NCBI GenBank assembly: GCA_964342805.1
Contig: CAYFHQ010000003.1
Location: 33,087 to 97,086 of the forward strand
Length of the DNA: 64,000 nt
Reading direction: 5' to 3'
Origin: CAYFHQ01 sp964342805
GTDB taxonomy: Bacteria; Bacillota; Clostridia; Peptostreptococcales; Acidaminobacteraceae
Under the pieces are notes generated by a model. It ran no database searches and had not been told where the DNA came from. It worked only from the letters and a program-made list of their open reading frames with translations. The stretch's first letter is position 1, and each line of letters opens with the position of its first letter. The position numbers and the translations under genes are program-made. Shown piece by piece: positions 50,681 to 59,564 of this stretch.

Positions 50681-51703
50681 ATGAGCAGAGTTTATTATCA
50701 GAAGTATGACGGCAACCAGCCAGACGTTTTGAGTCAACTGGCCCGACACCTTTTCGAGCATATTGTGGACGCAGAGCAGGTTCAGCTGGAGAAACACGTC
50801 CCCATCAAGGTTCACTTTGGCGAGAAGGGTAACACCACATTTGTACCACCAGGCAGTTATGAAGGTTTGATTGACGCCCTTGAAGACCGGAAGATTGAAG
50901 CCTCCTATATAGAAACCAACGTACTTTACAGGGGAGCGCGGACCAACCGGACCGACCACCTGAAGCTGGCCAAGGAACATGGTTTCACCCAGATTCCCAT
51001 TATCATTGCCGACGGTGAAATTGGTGAGGAAGTCCATGAGGTCACCATTAATAAGGATTTTTTTGACACCGTAAAACTAGGAAAGGCCTTTGGCGACTTC
51101 AAGCAAGTCCTAGTAACCGCCCACTTCAAGGGTCATGGCATGGCTGGATTTGGGGGCGCCCTCAAACAGTTGGCCATGGGCTTTGCCTCCCGGAGCGGTA
51201 AGATGGCCCAGCACTCCCAGCTGTCCCCTACGGTTGATGGCCAGGTCTGTATCAACTGTGGCCTCTGCCTGACCAAGTGCGATGTGGACGCCATTGAAAT
51301 GAATGACCATGCTGAGATCATCCAGTCCAAGTGTGTTGGCTGCGCAGGTTGTATTGCCATTTGCCCGGTTAGCGCCATCACCAATGACTGGCGGGCAGCC
51401 CACCTCAAGGAGAAAATCTCTGAGTATGCCTATGGAGCTTGTAAGGACAAGAACCATATTTTCATTAACTTCCTTATGAACATCACTGAACAGTGTGACT
51501 GCATGGGCCAGCACTATGATCCTATTGCAGGCCATATTGGTGTCTTGGCCTCCATGGACCCCGTGGCCCTAGATGCGGCCTGCCTGGACATGTTGCAAGA
51601 CCAGGAAAACAAGACCTTGTTTGACAGTGGCCGTGTCTCCCTGGACCATGCGGAGAAGATCGGCCTGGGTACAACAAACTACACCTTGGTTGAAGTGAAG
51701 TAA
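50681..51703 (+). CDS. DUF362-domain ferredoxin-like iron-sulfur protein
   Basis: A 340-residue protein. A DUF362 domain (SRVYYQKYDG, VPIKVHFGEKGNTTFVPPGS, LVTAHFKGHGMAGFGGALKQ) encloses two 4Fe-4S motifs in the middle: CINCGLCLTKC and CVGCAGCIAIC with Pro after the last. Cytosolic; no signal peptide. Role unknown, probably electron transfer. ATG 50681 follows AAGGAGG; the open frame upstream crosses the XRE operators. Flanked by two XRE/membrane cassettes. Confidence 0.92.
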   Translation: MSRVYYQKYDGNQPDVLSQLARHLFEHIVDAEQVQLEKHVPIKVHFGEKGNTTFVPPGSYEGLIDALEDRKIEASYIETNVLYRGARTNRTDHLKLAKEHGFTQIPIIIADGEIGEEVHEVTINKDFFDTVKLGKAFGDFKQVLVTAHFKGHGMAGFGGALKQLAMGFASRSGKMAQHSQLSPTVDGQVCINCGLCLTKCDVDAIEMNDHAEIIQSKCVGCAGCIAICPVSAITNDWRAAHLKEKISEYAYGACKDKNHIFINFLMNITEQCDCMGQHYDPIAGHIGVLASMDPVALDAACLDMLQDQENKTLFDSGRVSLDHAEKIGLGTTNYTLVEVK

Positions 51704-51724
51704 AGAACACCAACAAGCATAAAA

Positions 51725-51765
51725 ACCCAACAAACTCCTCTGTATAAGAGCCTGTCGGGTTTTCG
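51725..51765 (+). terminator. Probable terminator after the DUF362-like gene
   Basis: AACCCAACA pairs imperfectly with TGTCGGGTT with an inner CTCT/AGAG stem, then TTTCG. Confidence 0.5.
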
Positions 51766-51780
51766 TCATTTTTGAACGTC

Positions 51781-52017
51781 CTACTTGGACTTGCCTTCCT
51801 TGCGTTCAGGATGGAAGGTGAAAATCTCATCCAGGGACATATTGAAAACTTCTGCAATTTGAAAGGCCAGTTCCAGCGAAGGAGAGTACTTTTCTTTCTC
51901 AATGGCTACAACCGTCTGTCTGGTAACACCAATTTTTTCTGCCAACTGGGCCTGGGTCATTTCATCATGCAAAAAACGTTGCTTTCGAATATTATTGGAG
52001 ACTAGACACTTTCCCAT
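51781..52017 (-). CDS. Second XRE-family regulator
   Basis: A 78-residue HTH protein: MTQAQLAEKIGVTRQTVVAI and YSPSLELAFQIAEVFNMSLD. ATG 52017 is preceded by GGGGGT. It follows the membrane-protein gene with no gap, the reverse gene order to the cassette at 49.8 kb. Confidence 0.9.
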   Translation of the reverse strand: MGKCLVSNNIRKQRFLHDEMTQAQLAEKIGVTRQTVVAIEKEKYSPSLELAFQIAEVFNMSLDEIFTFHPERKEGKSK

Positions 52018-52018
52018 G

Positions 52019-52465
52019 CTAGTACCCCCTTTGGTAGTGGAGGATATAGGACCCATCCAGGACAAGACCATTTATGGCCATGGTGATTGCAAAGATCAGG
52101 AACATGGTGTGCAAGGGCTGGCCAAAGGCTACCGCACCCATGGCGAGGAAAAACCCCGCTCCAAAAACCATGCTGAGGTTTCGTACGGCTTTCAGTTCAA
52201 TCAGTCGATCCCGTTCATCTGTGATTTCCGGCTCACTCTCGCGGGTGATAATGGCATTAATGATATTAAAAATCACGAAGACAATCACCTTAGCGACCAC
52301 CTGGACCAGGATCAGCTGGAAGAAGAACCTGCCCCATAGGGTAAAGGCTTCTGGAGACATTTGTCCAGTGGAATCAATTTTTCCCAAGAGGCTTGAGAAC
52401 ATGTAGAAAAAAACAAGCAAGGATGTGATCAAAGAGATCAGGGCTCGTTTCGATTGGTATGCCAT
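52019..52465 (-). CDS. Multi-pass membrane protein of the second XRE cassette
   Basis: A 148-residue protein with about four TM helices (residues 8-28, 45-70, 97-115, 118-140) and a cytosolic loop with EPEITDERDRLIELKAVRN, a motif seen in DUF2178-like proteins. Function unknown. Starts behind GGAGG. Confidence 0.82.
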   Translation of the reverse strand: MAYQSKRALISLITSLLVFFYMFSSLLGKIDSTGQMSPEAFTLWGRFFFQLILVQVVAKVIVFVIFNIINAIITRESEPEITDERDRLIELKAVRNLSMVFGAGFFLAMGAVAFGQPLHTMFLIFAITMAINGLVLDGSYILHYQRGY

Positions 52466-52503
52466 GGGTGGACCTCCTAACGATTCAAGGTTTTGTTCTT
52501 ATT

Positions 52504-52550
52504 TGATACTATAAGTGTATCATAAAACGTACATCGTGTATAGTTTTCTT
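52504..52550. promoter_or_regulatory. Inverted and direct repeats upstream of the second XRE cassette
   Basis: TGATAC-N7-GTATCA (52504-52522) is a perfect inverted repeat. On the minus strand ATACAC occurs twice 21 bp apart. Probably operator sites of the second XRE protein. Confidence 0.45.
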
Positions 52551-52627
52551 TACACGCCACTTACAATCCAGCCCACCTGTAAGGTCTGAGGTGGGCGTGT
52601 TTTCTGCTACTGATTCTCAATAGGCAC

Positions 52628-53034
52628 CTATGGATGTAGCTTTAATCCCTTAACGGTCCGGTCCACCTGATTTTTCTTACCAATCAGGCCAAGTCCAACC
52701 AGATTTAAGGCTTCCGTGTCATATTTGGCTACCATGTCCCTGTTCTCTTGATCGTGGTAGGTCTTAAAAATTTCCTCCGTATAGATGGTCATTGGAAGTT
52801 CACGTTTGAGGGCCTTGGTATGAATGTCTCGTAACTCATCGGCAGAAGCGCCATAGATCATAATAGGTTGCTTGGACATGGGCAGGTAGGTTTGCCACTG
52901 CCATCCACATAGGCTTGACCAATGATTTCCTGGGGGCCCGCTATGCCACTCATAAGAAAATCTGTGACATTGAGTTTCTGCCAAACTTCCAGGTCTTCAC
53001 GGACCACCATGACAATTTTTGTATCAAACTTCAT
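52628..53034 (-). pseudogene. DUF2000 family protein, frameshifted
   Basis: The start MKFDTKIVMVVREDLEVWQK (ATG 53034 behind AAGGAG) and IAGPQEIIGQAYVDGSGK are in one frame; YLPMSKQPIMIYGAS, YTEEIFKTYHD and NLVGLGLIGKK continue in another to 52628. One missing A in the AAA run at 52891-52893 (TTT on plus) would join them as DGSGKTYLPMS. DUF2000 members are small (about 135 residues) and of unknown function; the joined length fits. Confidence 0.85.
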
Positions 53035-53064
53035 TCTATTCTCCTTTTTCTGTCCCTGCAGGAC

Positions 53065-53876
53065 CTATTTGCCCATGTATCGCTGGTATTGGTAGGGCGT
53101 GACCCCAAAGGCACTTTTAAATCGTCTAATAAAGTGACTTACATCATAAAAACCAAAGTCCGCTGACACCCTTTGCAGGTCATGGCCCCCTTCCAGGGCT
53201 TTTCTTGCTATGTCCAACTTCATATCAAGAAAGTATTGATAGGGGGTCCGATTGGTCACCTTTTTAAAGGTGCGAATGAAATGATACTTGGAACCCCTAA
53301 TTGCTTGCATAGGTCATCTAGGTCAATTTGCCCTTCCACACCTTGATACATAAGGCCAATGGCCTTTTCAACCACATGGATTTGGTTAGACTTTTCACGC
53401 CTAGCCTCTCCACTTTCTTCTGTATCTATGAGGTCTGCAACAAAATCTTGTAGCAACATGTCCATATGGTGGACATCAGATCGGTCTTTATCCCCCTCCT
53501 GGGTCAGGGCCAAAAATGCACGGGACTGGCGGGGACTATATTTAACGGTCTTGGTGAAAGCAAAGGGAGTCCCCTGGTCTGGTCTTAAGTCATCCATATA
53601 GGTTCTTGGTATGTAGACCATACGATAAGAATAGCCCTGGGTATCCGACGCAAATCCATCATGGGGTTGTTCCGGATTGATTTGAATCAATTCCCCTCGG
53701 TGGACTTGGTAATCCTTATTCCCGCACTGAAAAGACTGGACCCCTTGAAGGGTCAAACCAACGGCAAAGTCGTCATGGGCATGGAGTCGATACTTGAACT
53801 GGCTGATATGGGCATTTAAGACCGTGATGTCCTGGTTGGTATTGAGTTTTGAATAGGTGATCTGGTCCTTTGCCAT
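53065..53876 (-). pseudogene. AraC-family regulator, frameshifted in the DNA-binding domain
   Basis: The N-terminal cupin-type effector domain (HAHDDFAVGLTLQGVQSFQC, INPEQPHDG) and the start of the HTH are in the first frame. After CKQLG the frame is lost; SKYHFIRTFKKVTNRTPYQY and SHFIRRFKSAFGVTPYQYQR continue in the second. One missing G in the GGGG run at 53294-53297 (CCCC on plus) restores it. Otherwise a normal 270-residue AraC protein. Possibly regulates the DUF2000 gene downstream. Confidence 0.87.
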
Positions 53877-53971
53877 GTCTATCTCCTCTTCCCTTTTGTT
53901 TTTTTCTTATTATAATGCCAGCTAGGGGACAATAATAGGACAAAATTGCGCAGTTGGTAACAGGATCTCAA

Positions 53972-54000
53972 CAAAAAAAAGAGCAGCCTATGGCTACTCT
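53972..54000 (-). terminator. Intrinsic terminator of the bacteriohemerythrin gene
   Basis: AGAGTAGCC pairs with GGCTGCTCT (one G-T), followed on the minus strand by TTTTTTTT. Confidence 0.8.
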
Positions 54001-54061
54001 CACTAATCATAATTCATCACACGGTCATCAAAACAAGGTCTATGTTCAACCCTATTTCAAT

Positions 54062-54466
54062 CTAAACTTGTTTGACAAAGTCTGCAAACTTCCGATCTTC
54101 AAAGATAATATGCTTCACAATCCATTCATTGATAAAAGCCAGAAGGTCTGACAAGGACGCCGATGTCCGGTGCTCAATATCATCAATGTTCAATGTCCCG
54201 AGAAACTCAATAAAGCCTTGATGTTGCTTCGCATGTGCATGAGCCTCTGGAAATCCACTTGACTCGAAGTGTTTTTCTTCCGTGTCAAAATGATAGACCG
54301 TGTACTCACAAAGATCTTCAATAATATCCATTAATGCCTCAGAGTCATAATAGGTGTCCGCTTCTTTGGCCATCTTATTCAACTGCGCTCCCAGTTGAAA
54401 CAACCGCTTGTGCTGGTTGTCAATTTCCTCAATGTGTAGTGTGTATTGGTCGTCCCAAGTAAACAT
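54062..54466 (-). CDS. Bacteriohemerythrin
   Basis: A 134-residue oxygen-binding di-iron protein of the cytosol. Ligand motifs in order: IDNQHKRLF, YTVYHFDTEEKHFE, HAKQHQGFI, and WIVKHIIFEDRKF; all expected His/Glu/Asp ligands are present. Likely function is oxygen scavenging or sensing. Single gene with GGGGGTG before the ATG. Confidence 0.95.
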   Translation of the reverse strand: MFTWDDQYTLHIEEIDNQHKRLFQLGAQLNKMAKEADTYYDSEALMDIIEDLCEYTVYHFDTEEKHFESSGFPEAHAHAKQHQGFIEFLGTLNIDDIEHRTSASLSDLLAFINEWIVKHIIFEDRKFADFVKQV

Positions 54467-54562
54467 ATTTGCACCCCCAAGGATAGTATAACACTTCTGT
54501 CATGGGCTCTATGAAAAACATACAAGTCTCAAACACAACCTCTGTCTTACGACCGCTAGGAA

Positions 54563-55468
54563 TCAATGTACACGAAATTGACTAGGTGTCATGCCCGTTT
54601 TCTTCTTAAAAAACTTAGAAAAATGGGCTGGGTATTCAAAACCCAGTTGATAGCCTATTTGCCCCACTGCTTCGTTGGTACTCAACAGTAAGTCCTTAGC
54701 TCTTTGGAGCACCTGTTCCTGTATATACTCCTGGGTGCTTTTCCCTGTTTCTTTTTTCAATAAATCGCTCAAGTAATATGGGGAATAGCCTAGACTTGTT
54801 GCCAAGTCCTTCACCGAGGGAATCCCTTCCTCTTCCAAGCGTGTTAAATCAAAACGCTCTTTCAATAAAGACTCGAACTTGGTAATGACATCATTGTTCT
54901 CTGAAGCTCTTGTTAAGAACTGCCGTCCATAGAACCGGTCACTGTAGTTTAGAATCAACTCCAGGTTGTTGTGAATTAAGGTTCTGGTGTAACCGTCTAT
55001 GTTTTGGCTGATCTCTTCTTGTATAGAGGCAACGATATTGTTTAGGGTTTGCTTTTCCTTATCGGAAACATGTAGGGCCTCGTTGGCTTGATAGGAGAAA
55101 AAATGGTATTTACCCATTTTATCCGCCAGATGACTCCCACGAATAAACTCTGGATGGAAACAAAGCATCCAGCCCTCTGCCTGATCACCAGGGGCAGCTA
55201 TATCAAAGGTAGCCACCTGGTTGGGTTCCATAAAGACCAGGCTACCTTCTTGAAAGTCATAGTACTGGCGTCCATAAACCATGCCTTCTTCAACGCCAGA
55301 CTTCATAGATATACAATAGAAGCCAAGTCTCACCTTCACATCTTTCATTTCTTCCAGTGGTTTAATCTTCTTCACATCCAGCAGGGTCACCAGGGGATGG
55401 GTGGGTTTGGCATATCCGCTCAACTCATGCATCTGTGTGATCGTGTCTATGGTCAGAATACGGTCCAT
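54563..55468 (-). CDS. AraC-family transcriptional regulator
   Basis: A 301-residue regulator with an N-terminal AraC-type ligand domain and a C-terminal double HTH: VKDLATSLGYSPYYLSDLLK, EAVGQIGYQLGFEYPAHFSK and GMTPSQFRVH. Divergent from the SDR/hydrolase operon, which is its likely target; a long inverted repeat lies between. Members of this subgroup often control SDR genes. Confidence 0.93.
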   Translation of the reverse strand: MDRILTIDTITQMHELSGYAKPTHPLVTLLDVKKIKPLEEMKDVKVRLGFYCISMKSGVEEGMVYGRQYYDFQEGSLVFMEPNQVATFDIAAPGDQAEGWMLCFHPEFIRGSHLADKMGKYHFFSYQANEALHVSDKEKQTLNNIVASIQEEISQNIDGYTRTLIHNNLELILNYSDRFYGRQFLTRASENNDVITKFESLLKERFDLTRLEEEGIPSVKDLATSLGYSPYYLSDLLKKETGKSTQEYIQEQVLQRAKDLLLSTNEAVGQIGYQLGFEYPAHFSKFFKKKTGMTPSQFRVH

Positions 55469-55548
55469 TTTGTTCCCTCCTTCGTAAGTCCTTCTATCTT
55501 TATTATGTCATAAGTACCCTACGAATCCATACGCCCCTTGCCTATGTT

Positions 55549-55588
55549 CTTATACATTTTCATGATCTTGAACAGGAATATGTATAAG
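55549..55588. promoter_or_regulatory. Inverted repeat between araC-type and SDR genes
   Basis: CTTATACAT (55549-55557) and ATGTATAAG (55580-55588) are perfect 9-bp arms 22 bases apart, a spacing suited to a looped or dimeric AraC site. Confidence 0.5.
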
Positions 55589-55661
55589 GCTATCGGCAAT
55601 CAGTACATTTCTTTGCATGGGGATTGGGCATAAGATGGAGACAAGAAAAGGAGGGCGCACG

Positions 55662-56624
55662 ATGATTCAAACCCTTAGATGTGATCGAAAGCTACTAGAA
55701 CAAAATTTAAAAGGTAAAACCTATATCGTTACTAGCGCCAACTCAGGCGTTGGTTTTGAAACCACCAGTCAATTGGTAAGCCAGGGAGCCCATGTCATTA
55801 TGGGCTGCCGAAGAGTAGAAGCTGGAAAAGCGGTTGCCCAGCAACTGACCCCATTAGATGGCAGTGTAGACATTCTACCCTTAGACTTGGGAAACAAAAA
55901 ATCCATTCTTCAGTTTAACAGCTCCGTCAAGAAAAAATACAAACGGATTGACGGCATGGTAAATAATGCGGGTATGGTGGCCAATGGGAATGAACCCACC
56001 CGGACAAAAGAAGGCTATGAAGTCATGTTTGCCATTAACCACTTGGGCCACTTCCTGCTGACTGAATCACTCTTAGACCTAATCCAGGCCAGCGCACCCT
56101 CGCGAATCGTGATCTTGTCATCAGTAGGCCACGCGGGTAACAAGAAAAAACGCCCCACCATCCACTTCGATGACCTCCACTACCACCAACGTCCCTACAA
56201 TCGAACCGACGCTTATTGTGAATCAAAACTGGCCAACCTACTATATGCCAATGAGCTAGCGGATCGGCTAGCCGGCACAGGAGTCACTGTAACTTCGGTA
56301 CATCCAGGATGGGCCCGGTCCAACTTGGCTGGCAAAGGGTTGACAGGCTTTGTGCAAAATGTGGTCCTCAGACCCGTAGCACCCCTGCTAACGATCATGA
56401 GTAACGAGGACGCCGCACAAACCTCTCTCCATTGCCTGTTGGAACCATCGGTTGTCAACCATAGTGGGGCTTACTTTAGTCAAAATAGCCTCCTTTATGC
56501 TGACCGAGAATGTAGGAGAGGCGGATGGCCCATGGAGTCACCCAATCCCCATGCCAAGGACATCAAACTTGCACGGAAACTAACGGAAGTCAGTTATCAA
56601 CTGATTGGTTGGGAAGGAAAATAA
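55662..56624 (+). CDS. Short-chain dehydrogenase/reductase (retinol-dehydrogenase-like)
   Basis: A 320-residue NAD(P) oxidoreductase. VTSANSGVGFE is the dinucleotide loop (usual TGxxxGxG, here S for the first G), DLGNKKSI, MVNNAGMVAN (NNAG), and catalytic Ser in ILSSVGHAG with Tyr-Lys in DAYCESKLANLL. ATG 55662 follows AGGAGGG. It is in an operon with the hydrolase 11 bases downstream. Confidence 0.92.
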   Translation: MIQTLRCDRKLLEQNLKGKTYIVTSANSGVGFETTSQLVSQGAHVIMGCRRVEAGKAVAQQLTPLDGSVDILPLDLGNKKSILQFNSSVKKKYKRIDGMVNNAGMVANGNEPTRTKEGYEVMFAINHLGHFLLTESLLDLIQASAPSRIVILSSVGHAGNKKKRPTIHFDDLHYHQRPYNRTDAYCESKLANLLYANELADRLAGTGVTVTSVHPGWARSNLAGKGLTGFVQNVVLRPVAPLLTIMSNEDAAQTSLHCLLEPSVVNHSGAYFSQNSLLYADRECRRGGWPMESPNPHAKDIKLARKLTEVSYQLIGWEGK

Positions 56625-56635
56625 GGAGGAAGAAT

Positions 56636-57532
56636 ATGATTAGAAATATCCTAATGAAGAGAGTAGTCGGTATGATCGGCAAAGCCAACCGCTCCCCAAT
56701 TTTAAGAAGACCTGATGAGTACGGAATGGACTACAAGGACGTCTATTTCCCCGCAGCCGATGGTGTCAATTTAGAAGGATGGTATATTCCTGCTAAAACT
56801 AAATCATCCAAGCTGGTGATCTGTAATCATTTTTCACCGGGCAACCGCTATGGTTATGCCGGCCACATCCGTCCTTGGAAAACAGCAGGTGGTTTTGAAG
56901 TAAACTTCCTACCCAAGTACAAGGCCCTCCACGACGCCGGTTACAACATCCTAGCCTATGACCTGCGCAACCACGGGTTCAGTGGATCGTCTCAAAATGG
57001 TGGCTACAATCCCCAATTGTTTGAATACAAGGATGTACTGGGTTCACTGGATTATGTCCGTAATCACCCTGACCTTAAGGACATGGACATCCACCTTCAG
57101 AGTATTTGTTTAGGTGGAAATGCCACCCTAGTTGCCATGCATAAGGAACCTGAGACCTTCCAAGGGATCAAATCCATGATATTGATACAACCCATTTCTG
57201 GAGAAGCCTTGGTCGCTACCCTTTCCAAAACCCTTCGCATGGGCAATAAGGGACCTGAACTTTTTGAGAAATACTACAGAGAACTTTGGGGCTACAGGAC
57301 CAAGGACTCCTCACCCATTATAGATGCTGCTCATATTCAAATGCCTACGCTTGTTGTTCAGGTAAAAGATGATGCTGCAACCCACCCTGGTGACGTGCAG
57401 GCTGTCTATGACGCCATTCCTGCCAAGGACAAAAAACTCCTGTGGATCGAAGGGACCACACAACGATTTAAAGGCTACACCTATTTCTCAGAACAACCCA
57501 AGCAAATGGTAGACTGGTATAACGCTCATTAG
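56636..57532 (+). CDS. Alpha/beta hydrolase with a cysteine nucleophile elbow
   Basis: A 298-residue enzyme. FSPGNRYGYAGHIRPW is the oxyanion region, YDLRNHGFSG the family loop, and the nucleophile elbow reads QSICLGGN, which places Cys where most members have Ser (as in dienelactone hydrolases). Acid/late motif VQVKDDAATHP; the usual C-terminal His is not obvious (GTTQRFKGY). ATG 56636 follows AAGGAGGA. Co-transcribed with the SDR, and probably AraC-controlled. Substrate unknown. Confidence 0.87.
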   Translation: MIRNILMKRVVGMIGKANRSPILRRPDEYGMDYKDVYFPAADGVNLEGWYIPAKTKSSKLVICNHFSPGNRYGYAGHIRPWKTAGGFEVNFLPKYKALHDAGYNILAYDLRNHGFSGSSQNGGYNPQLFEYKDVLGSLDYVRNHPDLKDMDIHLQSICLGGNATLVAMHKEPETFQGIKSMILIQPISGEALVATLSKTLRMGNKGPELFEKYYRELWGYRTKDSSPIIDAAHIQMPTLVVQVKDDAATHPGDVQAVYDAIPAKDKKLLWIEGTTQRFKGYTYFSEQPKQMVDWYNAH

Positions 57533-57547
57533 AGCTTACTATACAAA

Positions 57548-57583
57548 AAAGGACACAGAATATGCCCTCATTCTGTGTCCTTT
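57548..57583. terminator. Bidirectional terminator
   Basis: AAAGGACACAGAA pairs with TTCTGTGTCCTTT, flanked by A/T tracts between convergent genes. Confidence 0.85.
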
Positions 57584-58421
57584 ATAATGCTCTGAGTTTA
57601 TTGATCACTTTATCCGTTGAAAGCATCAGTTGTTGAAACTGATCCAGCCGCAGGTACTTTTGACTGACCTTCTTCTCCTTGTCACGCCTATGGACAAGGC
57701 CATTTGTTCTGACCACATTGGTAGAAACAATGTAGTCGCCAATAATCTCACCAGCCTCCTTGGGCTCAATACCACCCATGACCCATTTCATCAAGTGATT
57801 GACAATGGTCTTGTTGGATTTGGCTTGTTGGGTAAGCACCAGCCCGGGGTTCATTAGCTCCTGAGAAATTCCAGTAAGTCCTTGCCTCCCCATATTCATG
57901 GCTACCAAACCATTGGCTGAGTAGCTCTGGGAAAGGGCCTTCATGGGCTTAGCGTTTGCGTCCATTGCCACTTCTAGGTCCAAGTCAAAGGCCATGGTAA
58001 AGTCACCAATGTGAATAATCTTAGGGTTCTTTCCTTGAGCGAGGACATGGTCTAGACCTCGAATCAATAAGACCCTCGACACATGACCTATCATAAAAAA
58101 TGGGTTGACGCCACCTGGTGCAGGCAGGCTACCGCCCGCTTTCATCGATGGATTTGCATTGAGCAAGAGCAGATCAAGGGACTCATGTTCATCGGTGTAG
58201 GTCTTAATAAAGGTGTCTATAGCTTTTACCGACAGTAGGTCCACAGGGTAAAATCGATGCGCCCCACCCATGTGTATTTTTTGCAGTTGACCAAGAACGG
58301 CCTGGCCCTTTTCACTACTTCTCCCAAGAACATGAATGGTGTAACCCTGTTTTGCCAAATGCAAGGCTACTTCTTTTCCAATGCCGTCTGTAGCGCCTGT
58401 TATAAGTGCAGTTTTCATCAT
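57582..58421 (-). CDS. Atypical short-chain dehydrogenase-like protein
   Basis: A 279-residue Rossmann protein. TALITGATDGIGKEVALHLA is a perfect dinucleotide loop. NANPS replaces NNAG, and SQSYSANGLVAMN has the Tyr but no Lys four residues later, so the usual SDR proton relay is broken. It may bind NAD(P) without reduction, or use another site. ATG 58421 (MMKTAL) follows TGGAGG. Downstream of a TetR gene by about 70 bases, probably the same transcript. Confidence 0.85.
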   Translation of the reverse strand: MMKTALITGATDGIGKEVALHLAKQGYTIHVLGRSSEKGQAVLGQLQKIHMGGAHRFYPVDLLSVKAIDTFIKTYTDEHESLDLLLLNANPSMKAGGSLPAPGGVNPFFMIGHVSRVLLIRGLDHVLAQGKNPKIIHIGDFTMAFDLDLEVAMDANAKPMKALSQSYSANGLVAMNMGRQGLTGISQELMNPGLVLTQQAKSNKTIVNHLMKWVMGGIEPKEAGEIIGDYIVSTNVVRTNGLVHRRDKEKKVSQKYLRLDQFQQLMLSTDKVINKLRAL

Positions 58422-58491
58422 AAACCTCCAAATCAATCTTCCTACTTACAGTCTAGATGATCTGGTAGCTTAAACAATATACAGACTTGGC

Positions 58492-58950
58492 CTACTTGTA
58501 TATACCCCAATACGCAATCAGCTCATTGAGCTGGTATTCATACTGGTCCATGGTCAAGACACCATGATTCATTTGGTGGGCCAAGGATAAGATAATATGG
58601 GCCAATATCCTGTACCTGGGCAGTTCACTCTCAATGTTCTTTGCCACAAGAGCTAACCCTTTTGGAGACCTGGCAATGTTGCAAAAATACTGGAGCATAT
58701 GGTCTTTGGCAATGGAGAAGTAATTCATTTCTTCATAGCAAAGGGACTCGATTTCACTATAGACATGGATATAGATATCATCCAGTGAATCAAAGTAGGT
58801 ATAGAGGGTAATTCTAGGAATTTTCGCCCGCTGACATATGCTTGTGATGGTTGCCTGCTCAAAGGTCCGTTGGGAAAACTCTAGAAGGGCTGCATTGGTG
58901 ATTTTATTTTGCTTTTCTGCTGGTAGCCTTTGAAAAGTAGTACTGGGCAT
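58492..58950 (-). CDS. TetR-family regulator (short)
   Basis: A 152-residue protein, short for TetR. The HTH is LLEFSQRTFEQATITSICQR, AKIPRITLYTYFDSLDDIYI; the C-terminal domain is reduced (to YWGIYK). ATG 58950 follows GAGGGGA. Likely controls the SDR gene below it. Confidence 0.85.
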   Translation of the reverse strand: MPSTTFQRLPAEKQNKITNAALLEFSQRTFEQATITSICQRAKIPRITLYTYFDSLDDIYIHVYSEIESLCYEEMNYFSIAKDHMLQYFCNIARSPKGLALVAKNIESELPRYRILAHIILSLAHQMNHGVLTMDQYEYQLNELIAYWGIYK

Positions 58951-58979
58951 GGGTCCCCTCTCATTCCGGTCACGAAAAC

Positions 58980-59008
58980 GAGCTGACAATTACATTTATC
59001 GTCAGCTC
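58980..59008 (-). terminator. Hairpin after the GNAT gene
   Basis: GAGCTGAC pairs with GTCAGCTC with a 13-base loop, then GTTTTCG on the minus strand. It may act as terminator or as a TetR operator, since it is about 30 bases upstream of the tetR start. Confidence 0.5.
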
Positions 59009-59021
59009 AACAAGGTTTACA

Positions 59022-59558
59022 CTATTTCGTTGAATCTGTCTCAAAAAATGCGGGATCATACACTACCATTCCCTCAACATCATCCAGTGCCCCTTCCACC
59101 AATTCCAAGACCATAAAACTCTCGTCTGGAACATCAAAGGGTGCTAGGACACCAAATTGGCTGGCCTTATGGTAGCCAAACCTTGGATAATAGTCAGCAT
59201 GGCCAAGAAGGACAATAAAGGTGTAGCCCAAGTCCTTGGCTAGGGCATGGCCAGCCTCAATAAGCTTTGAACCAATTCCTTTTCCCTGATGGTTTGGGGC
59301 AACAGAAACAGGTGCCAGGCCCAGACCAGTGGCTTGCCCGATCTGAATCTCAGTAAAGAGAATATGGCCAACCACTTGACCTTTAAACTCTGCTACTAAG
59401 GACAAGTCGGCTACAAAGGCGGCTGACTTTCGAAGTCTATTGACCAGGTTTTGCTCGTCGTGGTCAGAGTATACTTCTTTTTCAAATGCTTTTTTTACGA
59501 CCTCATAAACAGCCCCTAGGTCCTCGGGGGTTTCTTTTCTAATTGTTAAACTCATCAT
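59022..59558 (-). CDS. GNAT N-acetyltransferase (YhbS-like)
   Basis: A 178-residue acetyltransferase: LTIRKETPEDLGAVYEVVKK, LAPVSVAPNHQGKGIGSKLI (QGKGIG acetyl-CoA loop), LLGHADYYPRFGYHKASQFG. Substrate unknown. Its start is only 6 bases from the rlmD-like remnant, so before insertion it was directly downstream of that methyltransferase gene. Confidence 0.92.
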   Translation of the reverse strand: MMSLTIRKETPEDLGAVYEVVKKAFEKEVYSDHDEQNLVNRLRKSAAFVADLSLVAEFKGQVVGHILFTEIQIGQATGLGLAPVSVAPNHQGKGIGSKLIEAGHALAKDLGYTFIVLLGHADYYPRFGYHKASQFGVLAPFDVPDESFMVLELVEGALDDVEGMVVYDPAFFETDSTK

Positions 59559-59564
59559 AACTCA

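Noticed and set aside
52570..52596. GCCCACCT/AGGTGGGC hairpin as terminator
   Set aside because: The stem is good, but neither strand has a proper T-tract in the direction of a gene end.
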